From assembly GCA_024281675.1 (NCBI GenBank), contig JAMXAG010000001.1, positions 372,001-436,000 of the forward strand: a DNA stretch of 64,000 nt, written 5' to 3'. Below, piece after piece: positions 19,166-32,740 of the stretch. A program made the position numbers and the translations under genes. The DNA comes from Nitrosomonas sp. (GTDB taxonomy: Bacteria > Pseudomonadota > Gammaproteobacteria > Burkholderiales > Nitrosomonadaceae). Under the pieces are notes generated by a model. The model had not been told where the DNA came from. It saw only the letters and a program-made list of their open reading frames with translations, and searched no databases. Each line of letters begins with the position of its first letter. The stretch's first letter is position 1.

Positions 19166-20185
19166 ATGTTAAATGAACGTGCGCAAATACTACTAAAAAC
19201 ATTGATCGAGCGATATATCCACGAGGGGCAGCCGGTGGGTTCACGTACCTTGTCTAAATTTTCAGGCTTAGATTTGAGTTCTGCAACAATCCGAAATGTT
19301 ATGGCTGATCTTGAAGAAATGGGCTTAGTTGCTAGTCCGCATACTTCAGCTGGTCGTGTTCCAACAGTCCAAGGTTATCGTTTCTTTGTGGATACGTTGC
19401 TAGTCGTGCAGACTTTAGATAGAACCGAACTGAATCATTTGGAAAGTCATTTGCATCCTGATAATCCGTCTCGTCTCATTAATGTTGCATCGCATCTGCT
19501 TTCCGAACTAACACAATTTGCTGGCTTGGTGATTACGCCCAAGCATAAAGGCGCGGTATTTCGTTATATCGAATTCATGGCGCTGTCTGAGAAACGTATA
19601 TTATTGATTATTGTAACCCCGGAGGGGGATGTACAAAACAAAATTATCTTTACCCAGACACCTTATAGCCAGGCAGATCTGATCGAAGCTGGAAATTTTA
19701 TCAATCAGCATTATGCGGGTTGTACGTTGGATGAGATTCGCGGTCGTTTAGATAATGAACTCAAACAATTGCGCGGTGAGTTGTTTAGTTTAATGAGTGC
19801 AGCAATTGAGGTGAGTGGTAGCGCAGTGAATGAAAATAGTGAAGCTGTTGTAGTTGCCGGCGAGCGAAATCTACTTCAAGTAAATGATTTGACAGAAAAC
19901 TTATTGGGATTAAAGAAGCTCTTTGAATTGTTCGAACGTAAGACAAAGTTATTGCAATTGCTCGAATTAAGCCGAAAAGCTCATGGCGTAAAAGTGTTTA
20001 TCGGTGGCGAGTCGGATGTCGCGTCTCTGGAAGAGTTCAGTGTGATCGCTGCACCCTATGAAATCGATGGGGAAGTTGTCGGTACTGTTGGTGTCATTGG
20101 TCCAAGGCGTATGGCTTATGAACGTGTAATTCCGATCGTTGATATTACTGCGAAGCTTCTATCGAGCGGATTATCGCAACACTAA
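19166..20185 (+). CDS. hrcA: Heat-inducible transcription repressor HrcA
   Basis: The repressor of class I heat-shock genes, which binds CIRCE elements. The 339-residue protein has the N-terminal winged helix (LLKTLIERYIHEGQPVGSRTL and SSATIRNVMADLEEMGLV) followed by SPHTSAGRVPTVQGYRFFVD, all hallmarks of the family, then the GAF-like domain and the C-terminal VGTVGVIGPRRMAYE block. It is divergent from nadK and 84 bases before hemH. I found no CIRCE palindrome in this window, so its targets must lie elsewhere. Confidence 0.97.
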   Translation: MLNERAQILLKTLIERYIHEGQPVGSRTLSKFSGLDLSSATIRNVMADLEEMGLVASPHTSAGRVPTVQGYRFFVDTLLVVQTLDRTELNHLESHLHPDNPSRLINVASHLLSELTQFAGLVITPKHKGAVFRYIEFMALSEKRILLIIVTPEGDVQNKIIFTQTPYSQADLIEAGNFINQHYAGCTLDEIRGRLDNELKQLRGELFSLMSAAIEVSGSAVNENSEAVVVAGERNLLQVNDLTENLLGLKKLFELFERKTKLLQLLELSRKAHGVKVFIGGESDVASLEEFSVIAAPYEIDGEVVGTVGVIGPRRMAYERVIPIVDITAKLLSSGLSQH

Positions 20186-20203
20186 ACCTGCTTCTGGCAG
20201 GTT
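20185..20203 (+). terminator. Hairpin after hrcA (weak terminator candidate)
   Basis: A perfect 7-bp stem AACCTGC/GCAGGTT with a 5-base loop begins at the hrcA stop codon. Only a short T-containing tail follows, so termination would be partial at best. Confidence 0.35.
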
Positions 20204-20269
20204 GTTCTAAAACGAATACGGGTCGTTCAACGATGACCGCCTTTTATATGATTAACCTATAATTTATCC

Positions 20270-21355
20270 ATGAACTCAAAATCGATTTACTGTCACGGCG
20301 ATGCTTCCCAAATAGGTATTTTGTTGATCAATTTGGGAACACCGAATGCACCAACCGCAGAAGCATTGCGGCCTTATTTAAAAGAATTTCTCAGTAACCC
20401 ACGCGTGATTGAAGTGCCTAGGGTAATTTGGTGGCCAATATTGTATGGATTCATCCTGCCATTTAGACCCAAAAAATCCGCTGAAAAGTATGCCAAAATC
20501 TGGTTGCCCGAAGGCTCGCCATTGAAAGTGCATACCGAGCGTCAAGCTAAGCTTTTGCGCGAAGCACTGCAAGTGCATTACAAAAATGCTCCTTTGGTTG
20601 AATATGCCATGAATATTGGTGAACCTTCGATTGCAACAGTACTGGAGAAAATGCAACAGCAAGGTTGTGACCGTATACTGGTTTTGCCATTATTTCCGCA
20701 ATATGCCGCCAGCAGCACGGCTGCAGCGATCGATGGCGTCTTTGCTGTATTGGCGCGCATGCGCAATCAACCTGCTCTTCGTACGATTAAGCATTATCAT
20801 GATCATCCAGGTTATATTGCTGCTTTAGCGCAAAATATTCGTGATTATTGGGCATCATATGATCGGCCTAATAAACTGATTATCAGCTTTCATGGCACCC
20901 CCCGTGCCAATCTAGATAAAGGTGATCCCTATCATTGCTATTGTCAAAAGACGGGTCGGTTATTAGCAGAAGCATTGCAATTAGCGGGTGATCAATATCA
21001 GATCTGCTTTCAATCGCGCTTTGGCAAAGCGCAATGGTTGATGCCTTACACGTCTGACACTTTAATCGCGCTTGGGAAGCATGGAGTCGAGCGAGTTGAT
21101 GTGGTGTGCCCTGGATTTGTTTCGGATTGCCTGGAAACGCTTGAGGAAATTGCGATAGAAGGTAAGGATCTTTTTATTCGGGCTGGCGGACAAGAGTTTC
21201 ACTACATTCCGTGTCTCAATGAGCGCGTAGACTGGATTCAAGCACTGGTCGATATAACGCGAGAGCACTTAGCTGGTTGGGACAATCTGGAACCATCGCA
21301 GGAATCGTTACAATTATCACGCAAGCTTGCATTGCAACTGGGCGCCAAAGATTGA
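20270..21355 (+). CDS. hemH: Ferrochelatase
   Basis: Inserts Fe(II) into protoporphyrin IX, the last step of haem synthesis. The 361-residue protein has the N-terminal [22 protein letters not shown] block, the metal-site His in [33 protein letters not shown], and the acidic [16 protein letters not shown] block. It lies between hrcA and the ATP synthase operon on the same strand. Haem supply matters in a genome region that encodes at least four haem enzymes 12-25 kb downstream. Confidence 0.97.
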   Translation: MNSKSIYCHGDASQIGILLINLGTPNAPTAEALRPYLKEFLSNPRVIEVPRVIWWPILYGFILPFRPKKSAEKYAKIWLPEGSPLKVHTERQAKLLREALQVHYKNAPLVEYAMNIGEPSIATVLEKMQQQGCDRILVLPLFPQYAASSTAAAIDGVFAVLARMRNQPALRTIKHYHDHPGYIAALAQNIRDYWASYDRPNKLIISFHGTPRANLDKGDPYHCYCQKTGRLLAEALQLAGDQYQICFQSRFGKAQWLMPYTSDTLIALGKHGVERVDVVCPGFVSDCLETLEEIAIEGKDLFIRAGGQEFHYIPCLNERVDWIQALVDITREHLAGWDNLEPSQESLQLSRKLALQLGAKD

Positions 21356-21410
21356 ATGTTTCGCAATCTATTTTTATGTAAGATCTCAATTTAAGATTTG
21401 AACAGTTCGA

Positions 21411-21439
21411 TTGACGGGTTTATTAAATTAGGCTAACAT
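21411..21439 (+). promoter_or_regulatory. Promoter of the ATP synthase operon
   Basis: TTGACG at 21411-21416 and TAACAT at 21434-21439 with an optimal 17-base spacer, ending 87 bases before the atpI start. It matches the sigma-70 -35 box at five of six bases and the -10 box at four of six. Confidence 0.55.
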
Positions 21440-21526
21440 CGCGCTCCATATTTTAAGCAACAAAAAAGACACGAAAATATGACTGACCGAGCTATTTCTA
21501 TTAAGCAATGAAATAGAATATAGAAT

Positions 21527-21898
21527 ATGCTTGAGATTAAGAATAAACCTCTTGCGGTTGTATTAAGAATACAATTTCTTTTCATCCTGGCAACAGCAAT
21601 TATTTTTGGATATTGGCTTGGGGTGCATGGAGCAATATCTGCGATTTTGGGTGGTGGGGTTAGTTTTGTATCGGGTATGGTATTTGGTTTAATCATCTCT
21701 CGTCATCAGGGATTTTTACCGGATGAAGTAATTAAAACAGCCCTAAAAGCAGAAATACTCAAAATTAGTATTATTGTAATATTGTTGTGGTTAATATTTA
21801 AGTTCTACGTGAGTGTTATTCCAACTGTATTCATCGGAGTTTTTGTGTTGACGGTACTGTTGCATAGCGTGGCATTATTTGTGGTTAATGAGAAATAA
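21527..21898 (+). CDS. atpI: ATP synthase protein I
   Basis: A 123-residue membrane protein with four hydrophobic segments, leading the atp operon, as AtpI does in most proteobacteria. AtpI assists assembly of the c-ring and is not part of the finished enzyme. It is recognised by position and by its hydrophobic profile ([41 protein letters not shown]); the family is poorly conserved. No strong ribosome binding site precedes the ATG, fitting the low expression usual for this gene. Confidence 0.85.
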   Translation: MLEIKNKPLAVVLRIQFLFILATAIIFGYWLGVHGAISAILGGGVSFVSGMVFGLIISRHQGFLPDEVIKTALKAEILKISIIVILLWLIFKFYVSVIPTVFIGVFVLTVLLHSVALFVVNEK

Positions 21899-21933
21899 TT
21901 TTTCTAAAATTTAGTATCGAGCAAATTGTTTTT

Positions 21934-22743
21934 ATGGCATCAAATACAGAACTAACTCCAACATCGTACATAGATCATCACCTTACTAATCTTACCTTCC
22001 AAATTAAGGAGGGAGCTTTCTGGGTATTGCATGTTGATACGTTGATTACATCGGTAATACTGGGTGTTGTAAGTTTGGGATTCATGTGGTTAATCGTGCG
22101 TAAAGCAACCCCGGGAATCCCTTCTAAACGACAAGCGTTTGTTGAGCTTGCGGTCGAATTTATCGATAACGAAGTCAAGAATACCTTTCATGGGGATCGT
22201 AATGCGTTTGTTGCACCCACTGCTTTGACAATCTTCATTTGGGTATTAATGATGAATGCCATGGATATTTTGCCTATTGATATTATGGCGTGGATTTACG
22301 AACATGTATTTGGATTGCATAACTGGAGGACGGTGCCGACAACTGATGTCAATACAACTTTTGCACTGGCATTATCAGTTTGGTTTCTGATGATTTTCTT
22401 TAATGTCAAAGTAAAAGGGCTTGGCGGATGGTTGCATGAGTTGTTTTGTACGCCTTTTGGAAAGAACCCACTTCTCTGGATATTGAATTTACTATTTAAT
22501 TTCATTGAATATGTATCCAAACCTTTGTCGCACTCATTGCGTTTATTTGGTAACATTTATGCGGGTGAAATCATTTTCCTATTGCTCGGCATGTGGGCTG
22601 CAACTGGGATAAGCGGAACAATCTTTGGCACTTTACTTGGAGCTGGTTGGGCAATATTCCACATTTTAATTGTTACACTACAAGCATTCATCTTCATGAT
22701 GTTAACTGTTGTGTATATATCTATGGCGCATGAATCACATTAA
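21934..22743 (+). CDS. atpB: ATP synthase subunit a
   Basis: The membrane stator subunit that forms the proton half-channels with the c-ring. The 269-residue protein carries the functional helix [19 protein letters not shown] with the essential Arg, and the C-terminal [21 protein letters not shown]. Length and five-to-six-helix profile are typical. It lies second in an intact atpIBEFHAGDC operon. Confidence 0.98.
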   Translation: MASNTELTPTSYIDHHLTNLTFQIKEGAFWVLHVDTLITSVILGVVSLGFMWLIVRKATPGIPSKRQAFVELAVEFIDNEVKNTFHGDRNAFVAPTALTIFIWVLMMNAMDILPIDIMAWIYEHVFGLHNWRTVPTTDVNTTFALALSVWFLMIFFNVKVKGLGGWLHELFCTPFGKNPLLWILNLLFNFIEYVSKPLSHSLRLFGNIYAGEIIFLLLGMWAATGISGTIFGTLLGAGWAIFHILIVTLQAFIFMMLTVVYISMAHESH

Positions 22744-22783
22744 TTTTTAAAGTTCAATCGTTACAAATTATTATTAATCTTAA

Positions 22784-23086
<303 letters not shown>

Positions 23087-23131
23087 TTGTATATTGTTTG
23101 CTACAGGTATTAGATATCATAAAGGCTTGTT

Positions 23132-23608
23132 ATGAATATTAATTTTACTTTAATTTCGCAAGCAATAGCCTTCGCAATATTTATCTGGTTTACAGTTAAG
23201 TATGTGTGGCCGCCATTGCTGCGCGCTATTGAAGAGCGTCAAAAAACAATTGCTGATGGATTAGCGGCAGGGGAGCGTGGGCGACATGAATTGGAATTGG
23301 CGAATCAGCGCTCTTCAGATGTTTTGAAAGATGCAAAACAACGTGCTACAGAAATAATATTGCAAGCTGAAAAACGCGCTACAGAAATTGTTGAAGAAGC
23401 GAAGAAAATTGCGAAAGAAGAAGGTGATCGAATAATTGTTGGAGCGAAGGCAGATATAGAACATGAGGTTTATAGTGCTAAAGAAGCCTTACGCAAGCAT
23501 GTGGCAGAATTAGCTGTTGCAGGTGCTGCAAAAATACTTCGTCGCGAAGTGGATATTAGAGTTCATGCTGATATGCTCAGTTCGCTAGAAAAAGATTTGA
23601 GAAAATAA
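23132..23608 (+). CDS. atpF: ATP synthase subunit b
   Basis: The peripheral-stalk subunit. The 158-residue protein has one N-terminal membrane helix (LISQAIAFAIFIWFTVKYVW) and then a long charged, Ala/Glu/Lys-rich helix that forms the right-handed coiled-coil dimer. Its last base is the first base of atpH, and the stop and start codons overlap (TAATG), so the two are coupled. Confidence 0.97.
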   Translation: MNINFTLISQAIAFAIFIWFTVKYVWPPLLRAIEERQKTIADGLAAGERGRHELELANQRSSDVLKDAKQRATEIILQAEKRATEIVEEAKKIAKEEGDRIIVGAKADIEHEVYSAKEALRKHVAELAVAGAAKILRREVDIRVHADMLSSLEKDLRK

Positions 23609-24144
23609 TGGCTGAAGCGATTACAGTTGCGCGACCATACGCAGAAGCAGTTTATAAACTGTCACTGAAAAGTAAAAATCTATCGCAATGGTCTAAAATG
23701 TTGCAATTAGCTGCGGATATTGCTGAGGAAAAGCAAATTAAGATGCTTATTGGTAATCCAAAAGTATCAGCAGAGCAACTTAGTCAATTATTCTTCGATA
23801 TCGGTAAAAACAATTTTGATAGCGAAGCACGTAATTTCCTTACGCTGCTGGCCGAAAATAAGCGAATAATGATATTGCCACAAATTAGTCAATTATATGA
23901 ACAATTGAAGGCGCAGTACGAAGGTGTTTTAGAAGCTAAAATTGCCAGTGCCTTTGAGATAGATACGAAGCAGTTAAAAAAATTAATCGATGACCTTGAA
24001 CAGAAATTTAATTGCAAGATTGAACCGAAAGTAAGTATTGATCCAGAGTTAATTGGTGGTATCAAGGTTGAAATTGGCGATGAAATTTTTGATGCATCTG
24101 TTCGAGGTAAACTTGAAGCTATGACTGTTGCCCTTAAAAGCTAG
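23608..24144 (+). CDS. atpH: ATP synthase subunit delta
   Basis: The 178-residue OSCP-like subunit that joins the b-dimer stalk to the top of the alpha3-beta3 head. The N-terminal helical domain starts [15 protein letters not shown], and the C-terminal block [25 protein letters not shown] is diagnostic. Starts within the atpF stop codon and ends 11 bases before atpA. Confidence 0.97.
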   Translation: MAEAITVARPYAEAVYKLSLKSKNLSQWSKMLQLAADIAEEKQIKMLIGNPKVSAEQLSQLFFDIGKNNFDSEARNFLTLLAENKRIMILPQISQLYEQLKAQYEGVLEAKIASAFEIDTKQLKKLIDDLEQKFNCKIEPKVSIDPELIGGIKVEIGDEIFDASVRGKLEAMTVALKS

Positions 24145-24155
24145 GAGTTAATGAA

Positions 24156-25697
24156 ATGCAGTTAAACCCATCCGAAATCAGTGAGCTGATTAAAAAAAGG
24201 ATTGAAGGACTTGCCGATACAGCAGAGATCCGCACACAGGGAACGGTAGTATCTGTTACAGATGGTATCGTCAGAATTCATGGTCTTTCTGACGTGATGC
24301 AAGGAGAGATGATAGAGTTCCCAGGAAATACTTATGGTTTGGCACTTAACCTTGAACGTGATTCTGTGGGTGCAGTTATCATGGGTGCCTATGAACATAT
24401 ACGTGAAGGTGATGTTGTTAAATGTACTGGGCGTATTTTAGAGGTTCCAGTAGGAGAAGGTTTGTTGGGGCGAGTTGTTAACGCTTTAGGGCAGCCTATA
24501 GATGGAAAAGGTCCAATAACGGCGGTAAAATCTGAGCCAATTGAAAAAATTGCTCCCGGCGTAATATGGAGAAAATCGGTTGATCAACCCGTGCAAACAG
24601 GATTGAAGTCTGTCGATTCGATGGTGCCGGTTGGACGTGGACAACGGGAATTAATTATTGGTGATCGGCAGACAGGAAAAACTGCGGTGGCGATTGATGC
24701 GATTATTAATCAAAAAGGCCAAAACATGTTATGTATCTATGTTGCGGTCGGTCAAAAGGCTTCATCAATTGCGAATGTGGTTCGTAAGCTTGAAGAGCAT
24801 GGCGCTATGGAATATACCATTGTAGTAGCAGCAACAGCATCTGAGTCTGCTGCGATGCAATTTATAGCACCTTATTCGGGTTGTACGATGGGTGAATATT
24901 TTCGCGATATAGGCCAAGATGCACTGATTGTGTATGATGATTTGACTAAGCAAGCCTGGGCTTATCGCCAAATTTCATTATTATTAAGACGTCCACCTGG
25001 ACGAGAAGCTTATCCTGGTGATGTTTTCTATTTGCATTCACGTTTACTTGAAAGGGCTGCACGTGTAAGCGCCGATTATGTTGAAAAGGCGACGAATGGC
25101 AAAGTACAAGGTAAAACAGGATCGCTTACAGCTTTACCTATTATTGAAACGCAAGCCGGGGACGTAACCGCATTTGTACCTACTAATGTTATTTCGATTA
25201 CCGATGGACAAATATTTTTAGAAACAGATTTATTTAATGCAGGCATACGCCCTGCAATTAATGCGGGGGTATCAGTTTCTCGTGTGGGTGGTGCTGCGCA
25301 GACTAAGGTTATTAAAAAGCTCGGTGGAGGTATTCGCTTGGCATTAGCGCAATATAGAGAATTGGCAGCATTTGCACAATTTGCTTCGGATTTGGATGAG
25401 GCGACCAGAAAACAACTTGAGCGTGGAAAAATGGCAACCGAGCTGATGAAACAGCCGCAGTACGCTACTCTAAGTGTATCGGAGATGGCACTTACATTGT
25501 TTACTATCAATAATGGTTATTATGATGATGTTGAAGTGAAACGTGCCTTGGCTTTTGAATCTGCATTGAAAAGCTATATTCGTAATCAGCACGGTGCAAT
25601 TTTAGAAAAAATCGAAAAAAATAAAGAACTGGATACAGAAACAGAAAAGCAATTAAGTGCGGCAATTCAAGAATTCAAGCAAAACGGAACATACTAA
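24156..25697 (+). CDS. atpA: ATP synthase subunit alpha
   Basis: The 513-residue regulatory nucleotide-binding subunit of F1. It has the P-loop GDRQTGKT, the Walker B region [18 protein letters not shown], and the signature [17 protein letters not shown] near residue 370. Length matches the E. coli protein exactly. It is followed three bases later by atpG. Confidence 0.98.
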   Translation: MQLNPSEISELIKKRIEGLADTAEIRTQGTVVSVTDGIVRIHGLSDVMQGEMIEFPGNTYGLALNLERDSVGAVIMGAYEHIREGDVVKCTGRILEVPVGEGLLGRVVNALGQPIDGKGPITAVKSEPIEKIAPGVIWRKSVDQPVQTGLKSVDSMVPVGRGQRELIIGDRQTGKTAVAIDAIINQKGQNMLCIYVAVGQKASSIANVVRKLEEHGAMEYTIVVAATASESAAMQFIAPYSGCTMGEYFRDIGQDALIVYDDLTKQAWAYRQISLLLRRPPGREAYPGDVFYLHSRLLERAARVSADYVEKATNGKVQGKTGSLTALPIIETQAGDVTAFVPTNVISITDGQIFLETDLFNAGIRPAINAGVSVSRVGGAAQTKVIKKLGGGIRLALAQYRELAAFAQFASDLDEATRKQLERGKMATELMKQPQYATLSVSEMALTLFTINNGYYDDVEVKRALAFESALKSYIRNQHGAILEKIEKNKELDTETEKQLSAAIQEFKQNGTY

Positions 25698-25700
25698 GTC

Positions 25701-26585
25701 ATGGCTGGCAGTAGAGAAATACGCAATAAGATTAAGAGTGTAAAGAATACGCAAAAAATTACGCGCGCTATGGAAATGGTAGCAGCGTCAAAAATGCGAA
25801 AGGCTCAAGATCGCATGAAAAAGGCGAGACCTTATGGAGAAAAAATTCGTAACGTTGCCGCACACATGAGCGGTGCTAATACCGAATATCGCCATCCGTT
25901 CTTGATAGAAAGGGATACCGTTAAACGAGTAGGAATTATTGTTGTTACTTCTGATAAAGGGCTTTGTGGTGGCTTGAATACTAATGTTTTGCGTAAGGCC
26001 CTAAATCAAATGAAAATTTGGCAATCAGAGGGCGAGCAAATCGAGGTCTGTTGTATAGGTAATAAAGGTTTTGGATTTATGAGTCGTATCAATGCGACTG
26101 TTATTTCGCAGGTTGTTGGCCTAGGTGATACGCCCGATATGGCAAAACTTATTGGGGCAGTCAAAGTAATGCTGGATGGTTATACACAAGATCATTTTGA
26201 TCGTGTTTTCATTTATTATAATCGCTTTATTAATACCATGAAGCAAGAGCCTGTTATGGAACAGCTTCTTCCTTTGACTAATGAACGTATTCATGGCGAT
26301 AAAAAAGAAGATGATACATCAAGGGTTACGTGGGACTATCTTTATGAGCCTGAAGCAAAGCCGGTTATCGATGATCTTATGATCCGATATATTGAAGCTC
26401 TTGTTTACCAAGCAGTTACTGAAAATATGGCTTCAGAGCAATCTGCGAGAATGGTAGCTATGAAGGCTGCTTCGGATAACGCCGGAAACGTTATAGATGA
26501 GTTGACATTAATTTATAACAAGTCTCGACAAGCAGCCATTACAAAAGAATTGTCCGAAATTGTCGGTGGCGCTGCCGCTGTTTAA
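25701..26585 (+). CDS. atpG: ATP synthase subunit gamma
   Basis: The 294-residue central rotor shaft. The N-terminal coiled-coil helix starts [28 protein letters not shown] and pairs with the C-terminal helix [21 protein letters not shown], which contains the signature of the family. Between them lies the Rossmann-like domain with GLCGGLN. It sits between atpA and atpD as usual. Confidence 0.98.
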   Translation: MAGSREIRNKIKSVKNTQKITRAMEMVAASKMRKAQDRMKKARPYGEKIRNVAAHMSGANTEYRHPFLIERDTVKRVGIIVVTSDKGLCGGLNTNVLRKALNQMKIWQSEGEQIEVCCIGNKGFGFMSRINATVISQVVGLGDTPDMAKLIGAVKVMLDGYTQDHFDRVFIYYNRFINTMKQEPVMEQLLPLTNERIHGDKKEDDTSRVTWDYLYEPEAKPVIDDLMIRYIEALVYQAVTENMASEQSARMVAMKAASDNAGNVIDELTLIYNKSRQAAITKELSEIVGGAAAV

Positions 26586-26605
26586 AAATATTTTTGTAAT
26601 TTTAG

Positions 26606-27994
<1,389 letters not shown>

Positions 27995-28013
27995 TTAAGG
28001 AAGGAGTGCGCCA

Positions 28014-28436
28014 ATGGGTACCGTTTTTCATCTTGATATTGTAAGTGCAGAGGAGTCAATTTATTCTGGACCAGTTGAGTTTGTGGTAGCTCCTGCCCAA
28101 ATGGGTGAGATAGGAGTTTATCCGAGACATACTCCACTGTTGACTCGAATTAAATCTGGAATGGTGCGTATCAAAGCACAATTGAAAGAAGAAGAACTCG
28201 TTTATGTCTCTGGTGGTATGCTTGAAGTGCAACCAGATGTTGTGACAATATTGGCTGATACTGCAGTTCGTAGCCATGATTTGGATGAGACAAAGGCAAT
28301 TGAGGCGAAGAAAGCCGCTGAAGAGGCTTTAAAAAACCGTGAGTCTGATATAGATTATGCTAAAGCGCAGGCGGAATTGATGGAAGCTATGGCACAATTA
28401 GCGGCAATTGATAAATTAAGAAAGCGTAAGCATTAA
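28014..28436 (+). CDS. atpC: ATP synthase subunit epsilon
   Basis: The 140-residue F1 subunit that couples the shaft to the c-ring and inhibits hydrolysis. The N-terminal beta-sandwich ([36 protein letters not shown]) and the C-terminal helical hairpin ([22 protein letters not shown]) are both present. It ends the atp operon 24 bases before a strong intrinsic terminator. Confidence 0.97.
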   Translation: MGTVFHLDIVSAEESIYSGPVEFVVAPAQMGEIGVYPRHTPLLTRIKSGMVRIKAQLKEEELVYVSGGMLEVQPDVVTILADTAVRSHDLDETKAIEAKKAAEEALKNRESDIDYAKAQAELMEAMAQLAAIDKLRKRKH

Positions 28437-28460
28437 AGTTGAATTGCTTTTTATTTAATA

Positions 28461-28488
28461 AAAAAGCGACTTAAGTCGCTTTTTTTTA
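28461..28488 (+). terminator. Intrinsic terminator of the atp operon
   Basis: A perfect AGCGAC-TTAA-GTCGCT stem-loop flanked by an A-run and an eight-base T-run. The A-run makes the stem extendable and usable on both strands. Confidence 0.9.
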
Positions 28489-28623
28489 TGCCTTAATTAA
28501 TCTGCTAGTAAGATTACAATATCTTCTATTAGGCAAATGTTTTTTAATTTCTCTAAGTATTCAATTTCCCGTTGCTTGCGATGGGGTGCCTTATTCCATA
28601 AGTAATTTATTGAGATCGATCAT

Positions 28624-30018
28624 ATGAAATCTACACCTATTTCGAACAAACTCAATATTGTAATTCTAGCGGCTGGAGCTGGAAAACGAATGCAATCCAC
28701 GCTTCCAAAGGTGTTGCATACCTTGGCAGGTTACCCATTACTACGACATGTGATTAATACTGCTAGATTGCTATTCCCTAATAAAATTTGTATTGTAATT
28801 GGCCACGGTGGTGGAATGGTTAGAGAAGCGATTCCAGACGATGATTTAATTTGGATAACCCAAGAGCAGCAACTAGGTACAGGGCATGCAGTAATGCAAG
28901 CTTTACCACATCTCGATAAAGTTGAGCAAACACTGGTACTCTACGGGGATGTACCCTTAATTAACATAGTCACGTTAAAAAAATTAATACATGCTACAAA
29001 CAACAAGCAATGTGCACTAATGACTGCAATATTGCTTGACGCAACAGGCTATGGACGTATTGTGCGGGAAATGAAATCAAAAACTATTATGGCTATCGTA
29101 GAACAAAAAGAAGCCAATAGTGAACAATTGGCCATTTGTGAAATTAATACTGGGATTATGTTGCTTCCCAATCAATATTTACATGAATGGTTACCTAAAC
29201 TTAAAAATAGTAATGCACAAGAAGAATATTATTTGACCGATGTTATCGGTATGGCTGCAAAACTAGGTATTGAAATAGCATCTGCTCAACCCATCAACAC
29301 TTGGGAAGTGATGGGTGTCAATAATAAACGACAACTGGCTGAATTAGAGCGAATTTATCAAAAAGGACGAGCCAATGAATTACTTGAACAAGGTGTGAAA
29401 CTGATCGATCCAGATCGAATTGATGTACGTGGGAGCCTTTCCTGTGAATCTGATGTAGAGATTGATGCAAACTGTATTTTTGAGGGTACTGTAGCCCTTG
29501 GTAAAGGTGTAAAGATTGGTGCCAACTGTATACTAAAAAATGTCACTGTTGCCGCTGATACCCTTATTCATCCATATAGTTTGATTGAAGATGCTGAAAT
29601 CGCTGATAATTGTAGAATTGGTCCTTACGCACGAATTCGTCCTGGTACTAGACTTTCTAGTAAAGTTCATATTGGCAATTTTGTCGAAGTAAAAAATAGC
29701 CAAATTGCGTTAGGAACTAAAGCGAATCATCTTAGTTATATCGGTGATTCGATTATAGGAAAAGGTGTCAATATTGGTGCCGGAACCATTACGTGTAACT
29801 ATGATGGTGCCAATAAATATCAAACCATCATAGAAGATGATGTTTTTGTAGGATCAGATACGCAGCTTGTTGCACCCGTTAGGATCTCGAAAGGTTCTAC
29901 AATTGGTGCTGGATCAACAATCACTAAAGACACCCCTGAGAATGCATTGACTTTAGCAAGATCGAAGCAAATCAGTATTTCTGGATGGAAGCGTCCTACA
30001 AAAAGAACTAATAAGTAG
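28624..30018 (+). CDS. glmU: Bifunctional UDP-GlcNAc pyrophosphorylase / GlcN-1-P acetyltransferase
   Basis: Makes UDP-N-acetylglucosamine for peptidoglycan and LPS. The 464-residue protein has the N-terminal nucleotidyltransferase domain ([41 protein letters not shown]). From about residue 250 it has a left-handed beta-helix acetyltransferase domain with hexapeptide repeats ([30 protein letters not shown]). It lies between the atp operon and glmS, its pathway partner, as in E. coli. Confidence 0.98.
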   Translation: MKSTPISNKLNIVILAAGAGKRMQSTLPKVLHTLAGYPLLRHVINTARLLFPNKICIVIGHGGGMVREAIPDDDLIWITQEQQLGTGHAVMQALPHLDKVEQTLVLYGDVPLINIVTLKKLIHATNNKQCALMTAILLDATGYGRIVREMKSKTIMAIVEQKEANSEQLAICEINTGIMLLPNQYLHEWLPKLKNSNAQEEYYLTDVIGMAAKLGIEIASAQPINTWEVMGVNNKRQLAELERIYQKGRANELLEQGVKLIDPDRIDVRGSLSCESDVEIDANCIFEGTVALGKGVKIGANCILKNVTVAADTLIHPYSLIEDAEIADNCRIGPYARIRPGTRLSSKVHIGNFVEVKNSQIALGTKANHLSYIGDSIIGKGVNIGAGTITCNYDGANKYQTIIEDDVFVGSDTQLVAPVRISKGSTIGAGSTITKDTPENALTLARSKQISISGWKRPTKRTNK

Positions 30019-30074
30019 AGAACAAGCATTTTCGTTTTTTCAATAGAAGTAATTGGAACAAGGAGAAACAAGGC

Positions 30075-31925
30075 ATGTGTGGAATAGTTGGTGCAATTGC
30101 TAAAGTAAATGTCGTGCCAATATTATTAGAAGGATTATCACGTCTTGAATACCGCGGCTATGATTCGGCTGGACTCGTTGTAACAAAAAATGGCTTGTTG
30201 GATAGAGTCCGTACCCAGGGTCGCGTGGCTGAGTTGAGTAAGCTTGCAGCAAATAGTGACAAGCAAGGTTTTGCTGGTATTGCGCATACCCGTTGGGCAA
30301 CGCATGGAGAGCCTTCTGAGCGTAACGCGCATCCACATTTCTCTGAAAGAAAATCCAAGATTGCGGTAGTACATAACGGAATTATCGAGAATCATGAAGA
30401 TATACGTACTGAACTCAAAAAACATGGCTATGAATTTTTATCTGATACCGATACCGAAGTCATTGTTCATTTGATCGCCTTTAAGCTTGAACAAGAAAAG
30501 GATTTATTCAAAGCGGTTTGCTTATCACTTACTGAATTACATGGCGCTTATGCGATTGCAGTGATGGAAGAAACTAATCCGGAACGGATTATCGTTGCGC
30601 GAAACGGCGCTCCTTTATTGATAGGAGTGGGGGAGAGTGGCAATTATATTGCTTCGGATACTTCTGCTTTGTTGCAGGCGACACGTAAAATTATTTATTT
30701 GGAAGAAGGCGATGTAGCTGAAATCAGCACGCATGGTTATCGTATTGTAAATTGTTTAAACAATCATTTGGGCGATCCAGTTGAACGTTCGATTCATGAA
30801 AGTCATTTATCGAACGAAGCACTTGAGTTAGGTCCCTATGCGCATTTCATGCAAAAAGAAATATTTGAACAACCAAGTGCTGTGGGTAATACCCTAGAGA
30901 TGGTATTCAATGCACAATCAATTTCTCCTAATTTATTTGGCAGTGAAGCAAAGGAAATATTTTCTCAAACAAAAGGCATTCTGATTTTAGCTTGTGGCAC
31001 CAGTTATCATGCTGGTTTAGTAGCGCGATATTGGCTTGAGACGGTAGCTGGAATGCCTTGTAACGTTGAGATTGCCAGTGAATATCGCTATCGAGATCCC
31101 ATTGCAGATCCGAATACATTGGTTATTGGTATTTCGCAATCCGGAGAGACCGCGGATACTTTGGCAGCATTGAATTATGCCAAAAAATTGGGGCATCGAT
31201 ATAGTCTTGCGATTTGTAATGTGCCTGAAAGTGCACTTGTGCGGCAAGCCGATTTGCGTTTCTTAACGCGTGCAGGACCAGAAATTGGTGTGGCATCGAC
31301 GAAAGCGTTTACCACACAACTTGCATCACTGTTGTTATTAACCATAACCTTGGCAAAACTCCATCGCAGCTTATCCGCAGACACTGAGCAGCAAATGATC
31401 GCAGCGTTACGACATTTACCGGTAGCATTGCAGCATGCTTTACAAGTTGAACCACAAGTAAAAGCTTGGGCAAAGAAATTTTCAGAAAAGCGCCATGCCT
31501 TGTTTCTCGGACGAGGTGTCCACTATCCCATTGCGATGGAGGGTGCATTAAAGCTCAAGGAAATTTCTTATATTCATGCCGAAGCATATGCAGCAGGGGA
31601 ATTGAAGCATGGTCCGCTCGCTTTGGTAGATAACGAAATGCCAATCGTCGCAATTGCACCTAATGATCAATTACTCGGTAAGCTTAAATCAAATTTGCAA
31701 GAAGTTCATGCACGCGGCGGGGAACTCTACGTGTTTGCTGATGCCGATTCGCAAATTGAAGAAAGCAAGAATGTTCATGTGATCCGGTTATCTGAGCATG
31801 CGGGTTTGCTGAGCCCTATACTTCACACGATTCCACTACAAATGCTGGCTTATCATGTGGCTTTAGAAAAAGGGACTGACGTTGATAAACCGCGTAATCT
31901 GGCGAAAGCAGTAACGGTTGAGTAA
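30075..31925 (+). CDS. glmS: Glutamine--fructose-6-phosphate aminotransferase
   Basis: Forms glucosamine-6-phosphate from fructose-6-phosphate and glutamine, the first committed step toward UDP-GlcNAc. The 616-residue protein begins MCGIVGAIA with the catalytic N-terminal Cys of a class II glutaminase domain. Two SIS domains follow ([16 protein letters not shown] and [38 protein letters not shown]), and it ends [12 protein letters not shown]. It follows glmU by 56 bases with an AAGGAG site, so the two probably share a transcript. Confidence 0.98.
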   Translation: MCGIVGAIAKVNVVPILLEGLSRLEYRGYDSAGLVVTKNGLLDRVRTQGRVAELSKLAANSDKQGFAGIAHTRWATHGEPSERNAHPHFSERKSKIAVVHNGIIENHEDIRTELKKHGYEFLSDTDTEVIVHLIAFKLEQEKDLFKAVCLSLTELHGAYAIAVMEETNPERIIVARNGAPLLIGVGESGNYIASDTSALLQATRKIIYLEEGDVAEISTHGYRIVNCLNNHLGDPVERSIHESHLSNEALELGPYAHFMQKEIFEQPSAVGNTLEMVFNAQSISPNLFGSEAKEIFSQTKGILILACGTSYHAGLVARYWLETVAGMPCNVEIASEYRYRDPIADPNTLVIGISQSGETADTLAALNYAKKLGHRYSLAICNVPESALVRQADLRFLTRAGPEIGVASTKAFTTQLASLLLLTITLAKLHRSLSADTEQQMIAALRHLPVALQHALQVEPQVKAWAKKFSEKRHALFLGRGVHYPIAMEGALKLKEISYIHAEAYAAGELKHGPLALVDNEMPIVAIAPNDQLLGKLKSNLQEVHARGGELYVFADADSQIEESKNVHVIRLSEHAGLLSPILHTIPLQMLAYHVALEKGTDVDKPRNLAKAVTVE

Positions 31926-32740
31926 TGCTTTCAGGATTCTGAGCAAGCTCCTGAAGAAAATAATGTAAAGCCAGTTTCTTAGAAATTATCTGATGAAAAT
32001 GGATGGCTTGATTTTTAATCTATTTCTGAGATGGAGAATTCAATTGAATTAATAGGCAATTGAGTTTTTGAGAAAAAATCACTGCTGATTTTCGATATTG
32101 GAATATTTTGAGACTCCCAATAAACAATCTAGCATTTGTTTTTTCTCAACCGTAACATCATCCTTTGCTCTCAAATCTTCAACAATCTTTACCTATCGTT
32201 GAGTAAATTATGTAGTGGTTGGTCCATTCGTAAATCGTAACCAACATCCGTTGTCTCCTAAAAATTAGCTAAATTATCAGGAAAATTTCTTGGCGGAATA
32301 ATTTAAATTTTCTCCTTCCAGATAGATACCCTGGGTACTTGGATATATCATGCTGAAGCGATAGCAATTCATTGGCAGTAATTCCAAAAGAGTTACGTGA
32401 ATTTGGGTTCATAAAACTGTCTGTGCATTAATTCACATTGTTGTTTTTAGTTTGGGGTTATACTAAAACCTGAAAAGAGTGGTTTGTACGACCCAAGTAA
32501 TACTAACTAACCATATTCTTTTGATAAGTATACTCAATACAACTTTATCTCAATGAAAGATAAAATAAAAAAGTGATCAATATTATTAGACGAAGAACAA
32601 TTGAGATTTTTTAACATTGAATGCTGGTTTAATTACCGGAGTAAGGGGGTTTGTAGCTATCAGTAAATGTAAGATCTAATTAACCAGGCATTTTAATGCT
32701 GACCAAAGTTTGGCATTTGAATTTATAAGGGGTGATAAAA
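31926..32740. other. 815-base gene-free region before the oxidase cluster
   Basis: No supported gene. It is more AT-rich than its surroundings and has many stops in all frames. Minus-strand open stretches (for example 32269-32412, 47 codons starting ATG) show no ribosome binding site and no recognisable family; they could be a decayed gene. An inverted repeat GGTTGGT at 32217-32223 with ACCAAC at 32240-32245 is present. Any promoter for the downstream cluster should lie here, but I see no strong -35/-10 pair. Confidence 0.4.

Noticed and set aside
32269-32412. Minus-strand 47-codon frame in the gap after glmS
   Set aside because: It reads plausibly but has no ribosome binding site, no homology that I recognise, and sits in a region broken by stops.
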